Positions 10,201 through 18,946 of a stretch of 64,000 nucleotides of DNA are shown here, piece after piece (position 1 is the first letter of the stretch; each line of letters begins with the position of its first letter). The position numbers were made by a program, and so were the translations under genes. The DNA is from an uncultured Bacilli bacterium (GTDB taxonomy: Bacteria > Bacillota_I > Bacilli_A > RF39 > UBA660): NCBI GenBank assembly GCA_934101425.1, contig CAKOQQ010000003.1, positions 85,040 through 149,039 on the forward strand, given 5' to 3'. The notes beneath the pieces are model-generated. The model did not search any database. It was given only the letters and a program-made list of their open reading frames with translations, and was not told where the DNA came from.

Positions 10201-10663
10201 TGTATTTATCAGATTTTGTCCATTCACTACCATAAGTTGCTATTCCACCATTTAAATATAGTGTTACTGATGCCATATTATCAATACTACAATTATCTGG
10301 TGATGTTTTATCAAGTTCTATAGTGCCATCATAATTTCTTACGACACAATATCCATCGTAATACATTTTTAGATAAGCTCTACCTGCATCATCAAATAAA
10401 GCATATCCAGCGTCTGGTTTATTACCTCGATAATCTAATGTATCATCAGTTAAACTAATTTTATTTGTTTCACTTGAATTTATAAGATTATATGAATAAT
10501 AATCTTCTGCTGTTTTTGCAAGTAATCTAGTTGTATTCTCTATTGTTTCTTTCTTTGAATTATTAGTTAAATTAACCACATTAGGAACAGCTATAAGACC
10601 AACTATTCCTATAATTACTATAACTGCTAATAATTCAACCAATGTAAATCCGTTTCTATTCAT
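7211..10663 (-). CDS. Giant prepilin-like surface protein with Listeria-Bacteroides (InlB B) repeats
   Basis: The 1150-residue protein starts with a class III prepilin signal: a short basic leader, then GFTLVELLAVIVIIG with Glu at position 5 of the mature form. The prepilin helix is followed by about ten beta-grasp repeats of about 70 residues, each with a Gly-Tyr-x-Phe-x-Gly-Trp core (for example GYSFTGWRTGNGN, GYIFNGWATSSGT), the pattern of the Flg_new/InlB B-repeat family. A different domain (about residues 810-1000; GEVVYFNPN, WGYITSTLYSG, GIRPSIVVSK) is inserted before the last repeat. It matches the C-terminal domain of the two other prepilin-like proteins in this window. The protein probably sits on the cell surface or in a pseudopilus. 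No pilus assembly gene is nearby. Confidence 0.8.
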   Translation of the reverse strand: MNRNGFTLVELLAVIVIIGIVGLIAVPNVVNLTNNSKKETIENTTRLLAKTAEDYYSYNLINSSETNKISLTDDTLDYRGNKPDAGYALFDDAGRAYLKMYYDGYCVVRNYDGTIELDKTSPDNCSIDNMASVTLYLNGGIATYGSEWTKSDKYISTVIGENSTLNNIPTITKTGYKFLGWYTDSNELVDLNKVIDKSIVATAKFEANTYNVTIDLAGGTTSDSYSTTRKVKYGEVYGTLPTPTRTGYTFNGYVTSSGTTIKEKTVLTIASDHTIYASWSARTYTITFVYGDGRSNTTKTVTYGSTYGDLPTPERKGYTFLEWRTNNGNNSGLVTSDTKVTITSNQTLYARWDTNKYTITFVYNNGTSNTTKTVTYNSTYGTLPTPEKDGYIFNGWATSSGTIISSTDKVSITSNITLYAQWSKGSYLVTFNANGGTVSTPTKNVVYGSTYGTLPTPERVGYSFTGWRTGNGNNSALIKSDTTVSIASNHTLYASWDPISYTVTFVYNNGTSNTTKNVKYNNMYGTLPSPTKVGYTFKGWYTTGGVKIDSTTKVSLTSNHTLTAQWEANTYTVNIAASCGNSATLNSIKVTYDSTYGSFGTFTCPGYTFAGWETADGTEIKSTDKVTITSDIDVTAKWTANTYTITFVYNNGTSNTTKNVTYNSTYGTLPSPTKSGYIFNGWATSSGTIISSTTKVTITSNQTLYAQYSGNSYLITFDAKGGTVSTSTKNVVYSSKYGDLPTPKRAGYSFTGWRTGNGNNSALIKSDTTVSIASNHTLYASWNPNKYTITFVSNISSDKLYSNGEVVYFNPNENAVCTSTDYANNDEKTLYKGCLKWYAYLDSNEATTVKLMLNDNVKIYSSLTDNTENKDAVINELEPKGWDSSILNSINIISANEIAEIVGNSSFTLGDNITGISSTYNWLFENIRLDGTTSSYDYWGYITSTLYSGNSGEMLYYVFMNNLANVDSGGMDFQITPIGIRPSIVVSKSVLASNTVGTKTVTYDSTYGTLPTPTKDGYSFLGWYTTGGVKIEATTKVTITSNQTLYAQWAAKTTYTVDFTTNSYTSYVYFIYNGTKYTTSKVTVYGGDTIQLWNCGTYSNKVILLYDNSTSTPITPLVTSNSCVYANYTVNRNIAFHTLQGNSRLFIKYN
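8322..8426. repeat. 105-bp direct repeat, copy 1 (inside the repeat pilin)
   Basis: This copy matches 9180-9284 with 103 of 105 bases identical. The offset is 858 bases (286 codons), so the frame is kept. It marks a recent duplication of adjacent InlB-type repeat units. Confidence 0.9.
9180..9284. repeat. 105-bp direct repeat, copy 2 (inside the repeat pilin)
   Basis: The partner of 8322-8426, with two mismatches. Neighbouring blocks (around 8596-8639 and 9453-9496) are also nearly identical, so the duplicated unit spans at least two protein repeats. Confidence 0.9.
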
Positions 10664-10711
10664 ATTATCACCAATATTAATTGTATACTACATATATTTT
10701 TTTGTAAATAA

Positions 10712-10734
10712 AAAATGTAACAATGTTACATTTT
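10712..10734 (-). terminator. Terminator of the murL-murD-serS operon
   Basis: A 10-bp stem (AAAATGTAAC/GTTACATTTT, 3-base loop) follows the serS stop and leads into a T-rich stretch on the minus strand. Confidence 0.85.
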
Positions 10735-12021
10735 CTATTTCTTAGGTTCTAATAAAGTTATTCCACCCATATATGGTTGTAAAGCTTTAGGAACTTTTAT
10801 GTTACCTTCTTTAGTATAATTGTTTTCAATTAAAGCTATTAATCCTCTTGGTGTAGCAAGTACAGTATTATTTAAAGTTGCTACATAACTAGTACCACTT
10901 TCACCTTTTGCTCTTATACCAAGTCTTCTAGCTTGAGCATCTCCAAGAGTTGAACAAGATCCAACTTCAAAATACTTTTGTTGTCTTGGACTCCAAGCTT
11001 CCACATCACATGATTTAACTTTTAAATCAGCTAAATCTCCACTACAACATTCAAGTGTTCTAACTGGAATATCTAGACTTCTAAAGAATTCAACTGTATA
11101 ACTCCACATTTTATTATACCAAGTCATAGCATCTTCCATTTTACATAAGACAACCATTTCTTGTTTTTCAAATTGATGTACTCTATAAATTCCTCTTTCT
11201 TCTAATCCATGTGAACCAACTTCTTTTCTAAAACATGGAGAATAAGAAGTCAATGTTATTGGTAATTCAGTTTCTTTTAACAATTGATTTTTGAATTTAC
11301 CTATCATAGAATGTTCAGAAGTACCAATTAAGAATAAATCTTCACCTTCAATTTTATACATCATAGCATCCATTTCTTCAAATGACATAACACCATTTAC
11401 AACATCACTTCTAATCATAAATGGAGGTATACAATATGTAAATCCTTTATCTATCATAAAATCTCTTGCATAAGATAACATAGCAGAATGAAGACGAGCA
11501 ATATCACCCATTAAATAATAGAAACCATTTCCACTAGTTCTACCTGCAGATTCTTTATCAAGACCATTAAATTTATCACATATATCTGCATGATATGGTA
11601 TTTCATAATCAGGTACTATAGCTTCTCCGTATCTTTTATTTTCAACATTTTCAGTGTCATCTTTTCCAATAGGTACAGAATCATCAATAATATTTGGAAT
11701 TGTCATCATCTTTGCTTTTAATTCTTCATTATATTTATTTTCATCTTCTTCAATATGAATAAGTTCATCATTAATTTCTACTACTCTAACTTTATTTTTA
11801 TTAGCTTCTTCTACTTTTTTATCTCTCATAAGTAGCCCTATTTCACTACTTAAATTATTCTTTTCTTTTCTAAGCTCGTCACCTTTTAACTTTAATTCTC
11901 TAACTTTTTTATCAAGATCTATTATTTCATCTAATATCTTTATTTTATGATCTTGAAATTTATTTTTTAAGTTTTTTATAACTTTTTCTTTGTTATTTCT
12001 TATTATGTTTATATCTATCAT
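10735..12021 (-). CDS. serS: Seryl-tRNA synthetase
   Basis: The 428-residue class II synthetase charges tRNA-Ser. It has the N-terminal antiparallel coiled-coil arm (about residues 20-105) that holds the long variable arm of tRNA-Ser, then the catalytic core with the motif 2 segment SPCFRKEVGSHG and the ECCSGDLADLKVKSCDVEAW block. Near the end it has motif 3, with LNNTVLATPRGLIALIENN. Length is normal. It is the last gene of an operon led by a serine T-box, 1 base after the murD-like gene, so serine shortage should raise all three genes. Its own ribosome site (AAGGAAGG) lies in the gap and gene end. Confidence 0.97.
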   Translation of the reverse strand: MIDINIIRNNKEKVIKNLKNKFQDHKIKILDEIIDLDKKVRELKLKGDELRKEKNNLSSEIGLLMRDKKVEEANKNKVRVVEINDELIHIEEDENKYNEELKAKMMTIPNIIDDSVPIGKDDTENVENKRYGEAIVPDYEIPYHADICDKFNGLDKESAGRTSGNGFYYLMGDIARLHSAMLSYARDFMIDKGFTYCIPPFMIRSDVVNGVMSFEEMDAMMYKIEGEDLFLIGTSEHSMIGKFKNQLLKETELPITLTSYSPCFRKEVGSHGLEERGIYRVHQFEKQEMVVLCKMEDAMTWYNKMWSYTVEFFRSLDIPVRTLECCSGDLADLKVKSCDVEAWSPRQQKYFEVGSCSTLGDAQARRLGIRAKGESGTSYVATLNNTVLATPRGLIALIENNYTKEGNIKVPKALQPYMGGITLLEPKK

Positions 12022-12022
12022 A

Positions 12023-13315
12023 TTAATCCTTCCTTACTAATTCTTTAAATAATTTTCCTCTTTCTTCAAAATTCTTAAAATAACCATAACTACTAGCAGC
12101 TGGAGATAAAACACATACATGCTTAGTAACCTTTTTTGCTATTTTAACCGCTTCTTCTAAAGATTCTACTTTATATGTTTTTTTAGTTAATTTATCCATA
12201 TAATCATGAGCTGTTTTTGGTAAACATATTATATTTTCTAGATTACTATTATTTACAAACTGAATTAAATCAGTATAATCTAATCCTCTATCATTCCCAC
12301 CTAATATTAATGTATCAACACCCTTTATAGCATTAACACAATTGATAGTTGCATCTGGTATAGTAGCAATAGAATCATTATAAAAATCTATTCCATTATA
12401 TTTACCAACATATTCCATTCTATGTTCAAGAGGTTCAAAGTTATTTATTATTTCTACACTTTTTTTAATGTCATAACCTAATATATCAACTATCATAAGC
12501 ACAAATAATATATTATTTAAATTATGATCACCAAGTAATTTTCTTTTACTATTAGTATCATATACTAAAACATCAACATTTCCTTTTTTAATATATACAT
12601 TACCATCTTTTATAAAGATATCTTTGTTTATATCAATCTTTATTGAATCTGCATATATATAATCTTTTATACTATCATCATATAAAATATAATCATTAAT
12701 ATTTTGATACTTAAACATATTTAATTTAGCGTTATAGTAATCATTTAAACTACGATAATGATCTAAATGTTCTGGATGTAAATTTAATATTATGCCAATA
12801 TGGGGTGATGTTTTAATAAATTCTAATTGATGAGATGAGCACTCTATTACTAATGTTGTATCATCATCAAAATTATCTATCATTTCAAATATTGGTGTGC
12901 CAATATTGCCTAATAAATAAGTATTATCTTTAAAGTTCTTTATAACACTATATATTAAACTAGATGTAGTACTTTTTCCTTTAGTACCAGTTACACCTAT
13001 AACATTCTTTCTATTAACTTCTAATAATAACTCTAATTGGGATGTAATATTTAAATCAGCTGTATCAATATTTTTTAATGATATTCCAGGAGACTTAAAT
13101 ATTAAATCATAATTTTTAAGTATATCATGAGTAATATTAGTAATTATTACTTCAGTATTATCATCACCTAAAGTAACACTATTTTCATCTAAAATAGTAA
13201 CTTTTTTATTTGGTAAATATTCTCTTATAAAGTTATAAGTAGTTTTTCCTTCTCTACCAAATCCCAAAATAAGAATATTTTTATCTTTTATTATATCAAT
13301 TATTCTATTTATCAT
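12023..13315 (-). CDS. MurD-like UDP-MurNAc-L-alanine:glutamate ligase, probably MurD2 type
   Basis: The 430-residue protein has Mur ligase architecture: an N-terminal nucleotide-sugar binding domain (LILGFGREGKTTYNF, about 15-30), the ATP P-loop GVTGTKGKSTTSS (about 107-119), the central block with NLHPEHLDHY, and a C-terminal domain with ILGGNDRGLDY. These are MurD-like features. The gene directly follows a MurL-like epimerase. In the known Xanthomonas pathway MurD2 adds L-glutamate to UDP-MurNAc-L-Ala and MurL then inverts it to D-Glu, so this ligase may take L-Glu rather than D-Glu. That substrate is inferred from context only. Translation overlaps the upstream gene by 11 bases. Confidence 0.8.
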   Translation of the reverse strand: MINRIIDIIKDKNILILGFGREGKTTYNFIREYLPNKKVTILDENSVTLGDDNTEVIITNITHDILKNYDLIFKSPGISLKNIDTADLNITSQLELLLEVNRKNVIGVTGTKGKSTTSSLIYSVIKNFKDNTYLLGNIGTPIFEMIDNFDDDTTLVIECSSHQLEFIKTSPHIGIILNLHPEHLDHYRSLNDYYNAKLNMFKYQNINDYILYDDSIKDYIYADSIKIDINKDIFIKDGNVYIKKGNVDVLVYDTNSKRKLLGDHNLNNILFVLMIVDILGYDIKKSVEIINNFEPLEHRMEYVGKYNGIDFYNDSIATIPDATINCVNAIKGVDTLILGGNDRGLDYTDLIQFVNNSNLENIICLPKTAHDYMDKLTKKTYKVESLEEAVKIAKKVTKHVCVLSPAASSYGYFKNFEERGKLFKELVRKD

Positions 13316-14633
13316 AATTATCCCTCAATATTCTATCAAACTCTTCATCTAAATTATTTTCCAAATTATAATTATTAAGTAAATTATAATTTACTAATTT
13401 ATAATTATCTTTATAATATTTTAATAAATATGGTAATTCTCCATCTATCTTTTTTATAGTTAGAGAAAGTGCTAAATTAACTTCATCATAAGTTCCAACA
13501 CATTCAAAAGGTTTGTTATCACTATTACCAGTTAAGTCAATAAAAGTATTCAATAAGTCTTTATTTTCATATAAATCAGCTCCAAAAATATTTATAAGTT
13601 TATCTTTATATAAAAATGGACTAAGAATTATATATACAAATAAACACTTAGGACAATTTAAGCACCAATGCCATTCACTACTTTTACTTCCTACATTACA
13701 ACTTTTAAATGCTTTATGATATTTTTCATATTTAGAAAATAATCTAGCTATTTGAATTTCATATAAAGGTCTTAAAAAACTAAAATATTTTATATCAATA
13801 TTAAAGTATTTTTTTGTATATAAATTAAAATCATTTTCAAATTCAAAACTTTTTGAATATTGGTGATTTACTTTAAGACCTCTTACATTAGATTCATTAG
13901 CACTACTTTCATTAGAAAGTACTATATATTTTTTATCACTCAAGTAACTTATAAAATAAGTAATAAAAGCTACTAAAGAAGAAAATGGAGTATGGCCATT
14001 TAAGTATCCTTCTTTATTTAATCTTATAAGATTTTTATCAATAGTTCTATTAACTATTATAGGATTATCATATCCCGCTATTTTAGAACATTCTAACATA
14101 GCACTTTTAGGATTTATTATAAAAGTAGTATTATCCATACCTTTTAGTAACTCTAATGTTACTACAGAATCTTTTCCACCACCAACAGGTATTAAATTAC
14201 CTGTTCCATGATAATTAATATTTGGTGTATATTTTTCTTTTGATGTACACGATATGTGCATAAAATCATCATAACTTACATCTATTTTATTTGTATAGAA
14301 AAATTCACCTAAACCATAATAATATAATTTTTTAAACCATTCTATTTGCTTATGATCAATATATCCAGCAGATACTTCTACTTCTTTTGGGCATATACAC
14401 TTCCAATAACTAATAAGTTCTATAAGTCCAATATGAAAAACTAAATAGTTGAAGAAATCTTTATCTATATTATTATTTTTAATAATACTTTTACTAAATT
14501 TCAAAGTAGGATTAAATTTTTCTTTGCCATCAATATTAAAATAATATGTAATAATAATCTCACTAAATGTTTCATTAATATCATATTTTTCATAAGTAAA
14601 TTTTTTATATTCTTTTCTTAATTTTTCAAACAT
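13305..14633 (-). CDS. murL: MurL-like UDP-MurNAc-L-Ala-L-Glu epimerase (PP-loop fold)
   Basis: The 442-residue protein has a PP-loop ATP-binding motif NLIPVGGGKDSVVTLELLK in the middle (near residue 150), followed by NESSANESNVRG and a cysteine-rich C-terminal segment WCLNCPKCLF. This layout agrees with MurL, which uses ATP to invert the terminal L-Glu of UDP-MurNAc-L-Ala-L-Glu to D-Glu; the enzyme was described in Xanthomonas next to MurD2. The neighbouring gene here is a MurD-type ligase, which supports the call. The ATG at 14633 is preferred because an AAGGTGATG site sits just upstream; a GTG at 14642 overlaps that site. It is the first gene after the serine T-box. A generic PP-loop enzyme remains possible. 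Confidence 0.65.
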   Translation of the reverse strand: MFEKLRKEYKKFTYEKYDINETFSEIIITYYFNIDGKEKFNPTLKFSKSIIKNNNIDKDFFNYLVFHIGLIELISYWKCICPKEVEVSAGYIDHKQIEWFKKLYYYGLGEFFYTNKIDVSYDDFMHISCTSKEKYTPNINYHGTGNLIPVGGGKDSVVTLELLKGMDNTTFIINPKSAMLECSKIAGYDNPIIVNRTIDKNLIRLNKEGYLNGHTPFSSLVAFITYFISYLSDKKYIVLSNESSANESNVRGLKVNHQYSKSFEFENDFNLYTKKYFNIDIKYFSFLRPLYEIQIARLFSKYEKYHKAFKSCNVGSKSSEWHWCLNCPKCLFVYIILSPFLYKDKLINIFGADLYENKDLLNTFIDLTGNSDNKPFECVGTYDEVNLALSLTIKKIDGELPYLLKYYKDNYKLVNYNLLNNYNLENNLDEEFDRILRDNYDK

Positions 14634-14647
14634 ATTCATCACCTTAA

Positions 14648-14836
14648 AAATAAAAGACTATCAATAGGAGCATTACTGCGGTACCATCCTATAAATAGTC
14701 TTAATTGTAATAACGGTTTCCCGGAATGTTTTGCATTCACTCAGAAGTAGATTCATAAGTTCTATTTATTAGTTTCCACCAACACTAACTCTCTATAAAA
14801 TAGTTTGCTTATTACTAGTCTTCATCAACGATTTCT
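14648..14836 (-). promoter_or_regulatory. T-box leader, serine specifier (UCU)
   Basis: On the minus strand the leader contains a Stem I with AGAGAGTTAGTG and GGTGGAAACTAA, and the specifier segment GAA-TCT-ACTTCTGAGTG, with UCU (Ser) at 14749-14751. The T-box sequence AGGATGGTACCGCAG follows at 14676-14690, then a terminator stem AAGACTAT/ATAGTCTT with a T-run. Uncharged tRNA-Ser should pair with the specifier and the T-box bulge, stop termination, and induce murL, the murD-like gene and serS. The specifier agrees with serS downstream. Confidence 0.93.
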
Positions 14837-14842
14837 TTATAT

Positions 14843-14871
14843 ATAATAACATTTTAAATAGAATAAGTCAA
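14843..14871 (-). promoter_or_regulatory. Promoter of the serine T-box operon
   Basis: TTGACT (14866-14871) and TATTAT (14843-14848) on the minus strand are 17 bases apart, placing the start of transcription near 14836, just before Stem I of the T-box. Confidence 0.8.
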
Positions 14872-14872
14872 A

Positions 14873-15733
14873 CTATTTCTCTATATATGGATCAACATGA
14901 ATCGTATAATATTTAATTTTATTTACCTCTTTAATTTTATCTTCCAAATACTTCATTTTATTATATACATCAAGTAAAGATAAATCTTTATCCATAGATA
15001 CATTAGCTATTAATTTACTATATGGCCCAAATTTAAGAATAATTAGACTATCTACAGAATAAAGTTTTGGCTCACTATAAAATATAGTTTCTATTTCTTT
15101 TCTTAAATCATCATCAAGCACTTGTTCTTCTAATAACACACTTATATTATCTATAACAATACTTATACCTATTTTAATAATTATTAAACCAACTAATATA
15201 GTTGCTACTATATCAGCATACTTGAATATATATATTTTACTAGATAAATTCATAAGTATTATAGATAGTATTACTACAAAAGATGATATAACATCACTTC
15301 TACTTTCATATCCACTAGATATAAGTATATTATTATTTAATCTTTTACCATTTTTTATAATATAATTTGATAATAATAATTTAATAATTATTGTTATCAA
15401 AGAGACTAAAGAAACAAATATACTTGGTACTATAATTTCTTTTTTTATTGAACTTTTAATAATGTTTATACCAAGTAAAAATATTACAGTTCCCATTGCT
15501 AAACTTATTAAATATTCTAGTTTACCATGTCCATAAGGATGTTTTAAATCTGCAGGTTTATTAGATATTTTTACACCAACAAGTGCAAATAAATCAGAAA
15601 TAACATCACTAAATGAATGCATACCATCTGCAAGTAAAGCAGACGATGATCCAATAATACCAAAAATCGTTTTAAAAACTATTAAAAATAAATTTGTTGC
15701 AAAACTAACTAGCATTACTCTAGTAGTTTTCAT
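14873..15733 (-). CDS. Cation diffusion facilitator family transporter
   Basis: The 286-residue protein has the CDF layout: five to six hydrophobic helices in residues 1-200 and a cytoplasmic C-terminal domain. The metal-site helix reads LLADGMHSFSDVISD (HxxxD, about 34-48) and the loop KHPYGHGKLEYL (about 64-75) is the family signature. A second helix, YESRSDVISSF, carries the matching acidic site. CDF proteins export divalent metals such as Zn, Mn or Fe by proton antiport; here the first site is HxxxD and the second is S-x-x-x-D-like (RSDVISS), which does not fix the metal. It follows polA by 9 bases with a GGGAGG site and is probably translated from the same mRNA. Confidence 0.9.
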   Translation of the reverse strand: MKTTRVMLVSFATNLFLIVFKTIFGIIGSSSALLADGMHSFSDVISDLFALVGVKISNKPADLKHPYGHGKLEYLISLAMGTVIFLLGINIIKSSIKKEIIVPSIFVSLVSLITIIIKLLLSNYIIKNGKRLNNNILISSGYESRSDVISSFVVILSIILMNLSSKIYIFKYADIVATILVGLIIIKIGISIVIDNISVLLEEQVLDDDLRKEIETIFYSEPKLYSVDSLIILKFGPYSKLIANVSMDKDLSLLDVYNKMKYLEDKIKEVNKIKYYTIHVDPYIEK

Positions 15734-15742
15734 AATACCTCC

Positions 15743-18313
15743 CTATTTAGCTTGGTACCAATCACACCCATATTCTATATCAACTTTTAGAGGAACATCT
15801 AATTTATAAGTGTTTTCCATTATATTTTTAACAATATCAATAACTTTTTCTTTTTCACATATAAGTACATCAAATACAAGTTCATCATGTACTTGAATAA
15901 TCATTTTACTTTTTATATTTTGTTTTTTAAATTCATTATCTATCTCTATCATTGCTTTCTTAATTATATCTGCACTAGTTCCTTGAATAGGTGTATTAAG
16001 TGCCATACGAGAACCTTGTTCTCTAATCATATAATTAGTATTTCTAAGTTCATCAATAGTTCTTTTTCTTCCAAATAAAGTCCTTACATATCCCATTTCT
16101 TTTGCATGAGCGATAGTATTATCCATATACTCTTTAATTCCCGGATATGTATTTAAATAATCATTTATAAATTTTTTAGCTTCATCAATAGATATATCTA
16201 AATTTTCTGATAATCCAAATCCACTTATGCCATATACAATACCAAAATTAACAGCTTTAGCTATTCTTCTTTGATTTTTATTTATAGCCTCTACAGGCAT
16301 ATGAAATATATCACTAGCCGTTTTACTATGAATATCTATATCACTATTAAAAGCATCTACTAAAGCTGGAACTTTAGACATATGTGCCAAAATTCTAAGT
16401 TCAATTTGTGAATAATCAGCACTTAATATAATTGAATTAGGACTTGGTAAAAAAGCTTTTCTAATAAGTCTACCATATTCATATCTAATTGGTATATTTT
16501 GTAAATTAGGTTCAATAGATGATAATCTACCTGTTCTAGTTAAAGCCTGATTATAAATAGTATGAACTTTACCATCATCATAAATAACATCAATCATACC
16601 TTCTATATAGGTACTATTTAATTTTGATAAAACCCTATACTCTAATATATTTTTTATAATTGGATGCTTTGGTAATAACTTATTTAACACGTCTTGAGCT
16701 GTAGAATAACCTGTTTTCCCTTTCTTACCATGTGGTAAATTTAATTTCTCATATAAAATATAACTTAATTCCTTTGGTGATGAAATATTAAATTTTTCAC
16801 CAGCTTGATTATAAATTTGTTCTGATACTATATCTAATTTAATATTAATTTCTTCCTTCATATTAAGTAAAATATCTTTTGAAACCACTACACCATTATA
16901 TTCCATATCACCAAGTGTATAAGTAAGTGGAACTTCTATATCAGTATATAAATGCATAAGTTCTTCATCTTTTAATTTAGATTCTAATATATCTTTAGTT
17001 TCATATATAAATTTTGCTTTTAAAATAGCATTATAAGCAATAACATCTATACTAGATTCTTTCTTTTTATTATATATATTTTCATTAAAACTAACTAGAT
17101 AATTAAACTCTCTAGCTAAATAAGCTATATCATCTTTTAAATTATAATCAAGTAAATATGCAGCTAACATAGTATCAAAATCATATTTACCAAGTGATAT
17201 ATTATGCTTTCTAAGAGCAACATAAATCCTTTTTATATCATATGTATATTTTTTTATATTTTTAAGCCATTCATAATTATCTTTAAATAAACTATACGGA
17301 ATAAAGAAACTATCTTCCTTAGAATATACTCCTAAACCTATTATATTAGATTTATGATAATTGGTTCCATCCATTTCTAAGTAAATAGCAGCTTCACTTA
17401 AATTAATTTCTGAAATACTATCTAATATTTTAACTCTCGTATCAACTGCAGTTTCATCACTTTTTTTAATAAAAGAATAAAACTCTAAATCTTCATAAAG
17501 ATCATTAAGCTTTTTAGAATCATTACCTTTATAAATAATATCATCTATAAAGATATCCACTGGAACATCTTTATATATAGTTGCTAACTCTTTACTGAAA
17601 AAAGCATTATCCTTATCTTCTAATAACTTTTCTTTTGTTTTACCTTTTATATTATCAATATTATCATATAAATTTTCTATTGTCTTATACTCTTGTAATA
17701 GTTTTAAAGCTGTTTTTTCACCTATACCCTTAACACCTGGTATATTATCAGAAGAATCTCCCATAAGTCCCTTTAAATCTCTAATAGCATCAGGAACTAT
17801 ACCATATTCACTAATAAAACTTTCTTTATTATACCTTATATAATCTTTTTGTTTTAATAGTTTTATATCAACATCATCACTAATGAGTTGCAGTAAATCC
17901 TTATCACTACTTATGATAGTACCTATAAATCTATCTTCTATATCACAATATTTAGCAAATGTACCAATAATATCATCAGCTTCATAATTATCTATTTCAT
18001 AATATTTAATTCCCATAGCTGTAAGTAATTCTTTTGCTTTAGGAAATTGAAGTTTAAGTTCATCTGGAGTTTCTATTCTTCCGCCTTTATAATCTTTATA
18101 TTTTTCATGTCTGAAAGTTTTACCTTTATCAAATGCCACTAACATATAAGAAGGCTTTTCTTCTAATATAATCTTATTTATCATATTAGTAAAACCAAAT
18201 AATGCATTTGTAGGAAACCCTTTACTATTTTTCATAAAATTACCATTATAAGCTGTTGCATAATAACTTCTAAATAGCAAATTATTACCATCAACTAGTA
18301 TTATTTTGTCCAT
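15743..18313 (-). CDS. polA: DNA polymerase I
   Basis: The 856-residue protein has an N-terminal 5'-nuclease domain (residues 1-290; IDNYEADDIIGT, LMGDSSDNIPGVKGIGEKTA with helix-hairpin-helix) and a middle region resembling the 3'-5' exonuclease fold. The C-terminal family A polymerase domain contains motif A DYSQIELRILAHMS, motif B RRIAKAVNFGIVYGISG and motif C IIQVHDELVFDV. The middle domain seems to lack the usual exonuclease acidic set (it begins AAIYLEMDGTNY), so proofreading is probably absent, as in Bacillus-type enzymes. The enzyme fills gaps and removes RNA primers. An AGGTGA site precedes the ATG. Confidence 0.96.
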   Translation of the reverse strand: MDKIILVDGNNLLFRSYYATAYNGNFMKNSKGFPTNALFGFTNMINKIILEEKPSYMLVAFDKGKTFRHEKYKDYKGGRIETPDELKLQFPKAKELLTAMGIKYYEIDNYEADDIIGTFAKYCDIEDRFIGTIISSDKDLLQLISDDVDIKLLKQKDYIRYNKESFISEYGIVPDAIRDLKGLMGDSSDNIPGVKGIGEKTALKLLQEYKTIENLYDNIDNIKGKTKEKLLEDKDNAFFSKELATIYKDVPVDIFIDDIIYKGNDSKKLNDLYEDLEFYSFIKKSDETAVDTRVKILDSISEINLSEAAIYLEMDGTNYHKSNIIGLGVYSKEDSFFIPYSLFKDNYEWLKNIKKYTYDIKRIYVALRKHNISLGKYDFDTMLAAYLLDYNLKDDIAYLAREFNYLVSFNENIYNKKKESSIDVIAYNAILKAKFIYETKDILESKLKDEELMHLYTDIEVPLTYTLGDMEYNGVVVSKDILLNMKEEINIKLDIVSEQIYNQAGEKFNISSPKELSYILYEKLNLPHGKKGKTGYSTAQDVLNKLLPKHPIIKNILEYRVLSKLNSTYIEGMIDVIYDDGKVHTIYNQALTRTGRLSSIEPNLQNIPIRYEYGRLIRKAFLPSPNSIILSADYSQIELRILAHMSKVPALVDAFNSDIDIHSKTASDIFHMPVEAINKNQRRIAKAVNFGIVYGISGFGLSENLDISIDEAKKFINDYLNTYPGIKEYMDNTIAHAKEMGYVRTLFGRKRTIDELRNTNYMIREQGSRMALNTPIQGTSADIIKKAMIEIDNEFKKQNIKSKMIIQVHDELVFDVLICEKEKVIDIVKNIMENTYKLDVPLKVDIEYGCDWYQAK

Positions 18314-18334
18314 AATATCACCTATTTAATTATA

Positions 18335-18946
18335 TCACATATCAAATACTTCTTCTATTGTTTCACTATCTAAATAATACTTTAATTTTTCTTTTATATC
18401 CTTTATAACTTCATTTTTATAAAACTCAAAATCAATAATTTCTCTATAATCTTTTATATATGATTTTTCATAATTCTTAGTATTCATTTTCATTCTTTTT
18501 TTATAAATATAATATAAATATTTATTATTAATTACATCCATCATTTCTTCTTTTCTTATTGTAGAAATGAGAATAATAAATCTCTCAAAATTATTTAATT
18601 CAATTTTACTTTTACTATATATTTGTTTTAATATAATATCTATATTTATATAATAAATACTTATATTATCAAAAAATTTAGTATCTATTAAACTATTACT
18701 ATAAGAATCTATAACAAAATTTATTTCCAAATATTTAAAATTTGTAGTATTTATTTTTTTTAAATTAATATGTCTTGTAATAGTTATTTTTACCATATAT
18801 TCATTAAATAATACTTTATTAGTATAAACAAAATTCTCTTTAATAATATTATAATCTCTCTTTAATACTAAGCTAATTATATATGCATATATTACTTCAT
18901 CATTTATTATTCTATAAAATATTTTATAATAAGTTATTGGTATTAT
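18335..18946 (-). pseudogene. Rpn/PD-(D/E)XK transposase-nuclease-like remnant, start codon missing
   Basis: The open frame (to 18970) encodes about 200 lysine- and isoleucine-rich residues. The segment EINFVIDSYSN...YYINIDIILK and the following helical part (FERFIILISTIRKEEMMDVI) resemble the C-terminal half of Rpn/PD-(D/E)XK nuclease family transposases, but no catalytic N-terminal region is present. A perfect AAAGGAGGAG ribosome site lies inside the frame at about 18951-18960, yet no ATG, GTG or TTG follows it; the in-frame codon at the right distance is ATA (18946). The upstream TTG at 18970 overlaps that site. Either the start was lost, making this a remnant, or a rare AUA start is used. 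The family assignment is weak. Confidence 0.35.

Noticed and set aside
7211..10663. CRISPR-like repeat array
   Set aside because: The repeats are in-frame protein repeats of unequal length without constant spacers.
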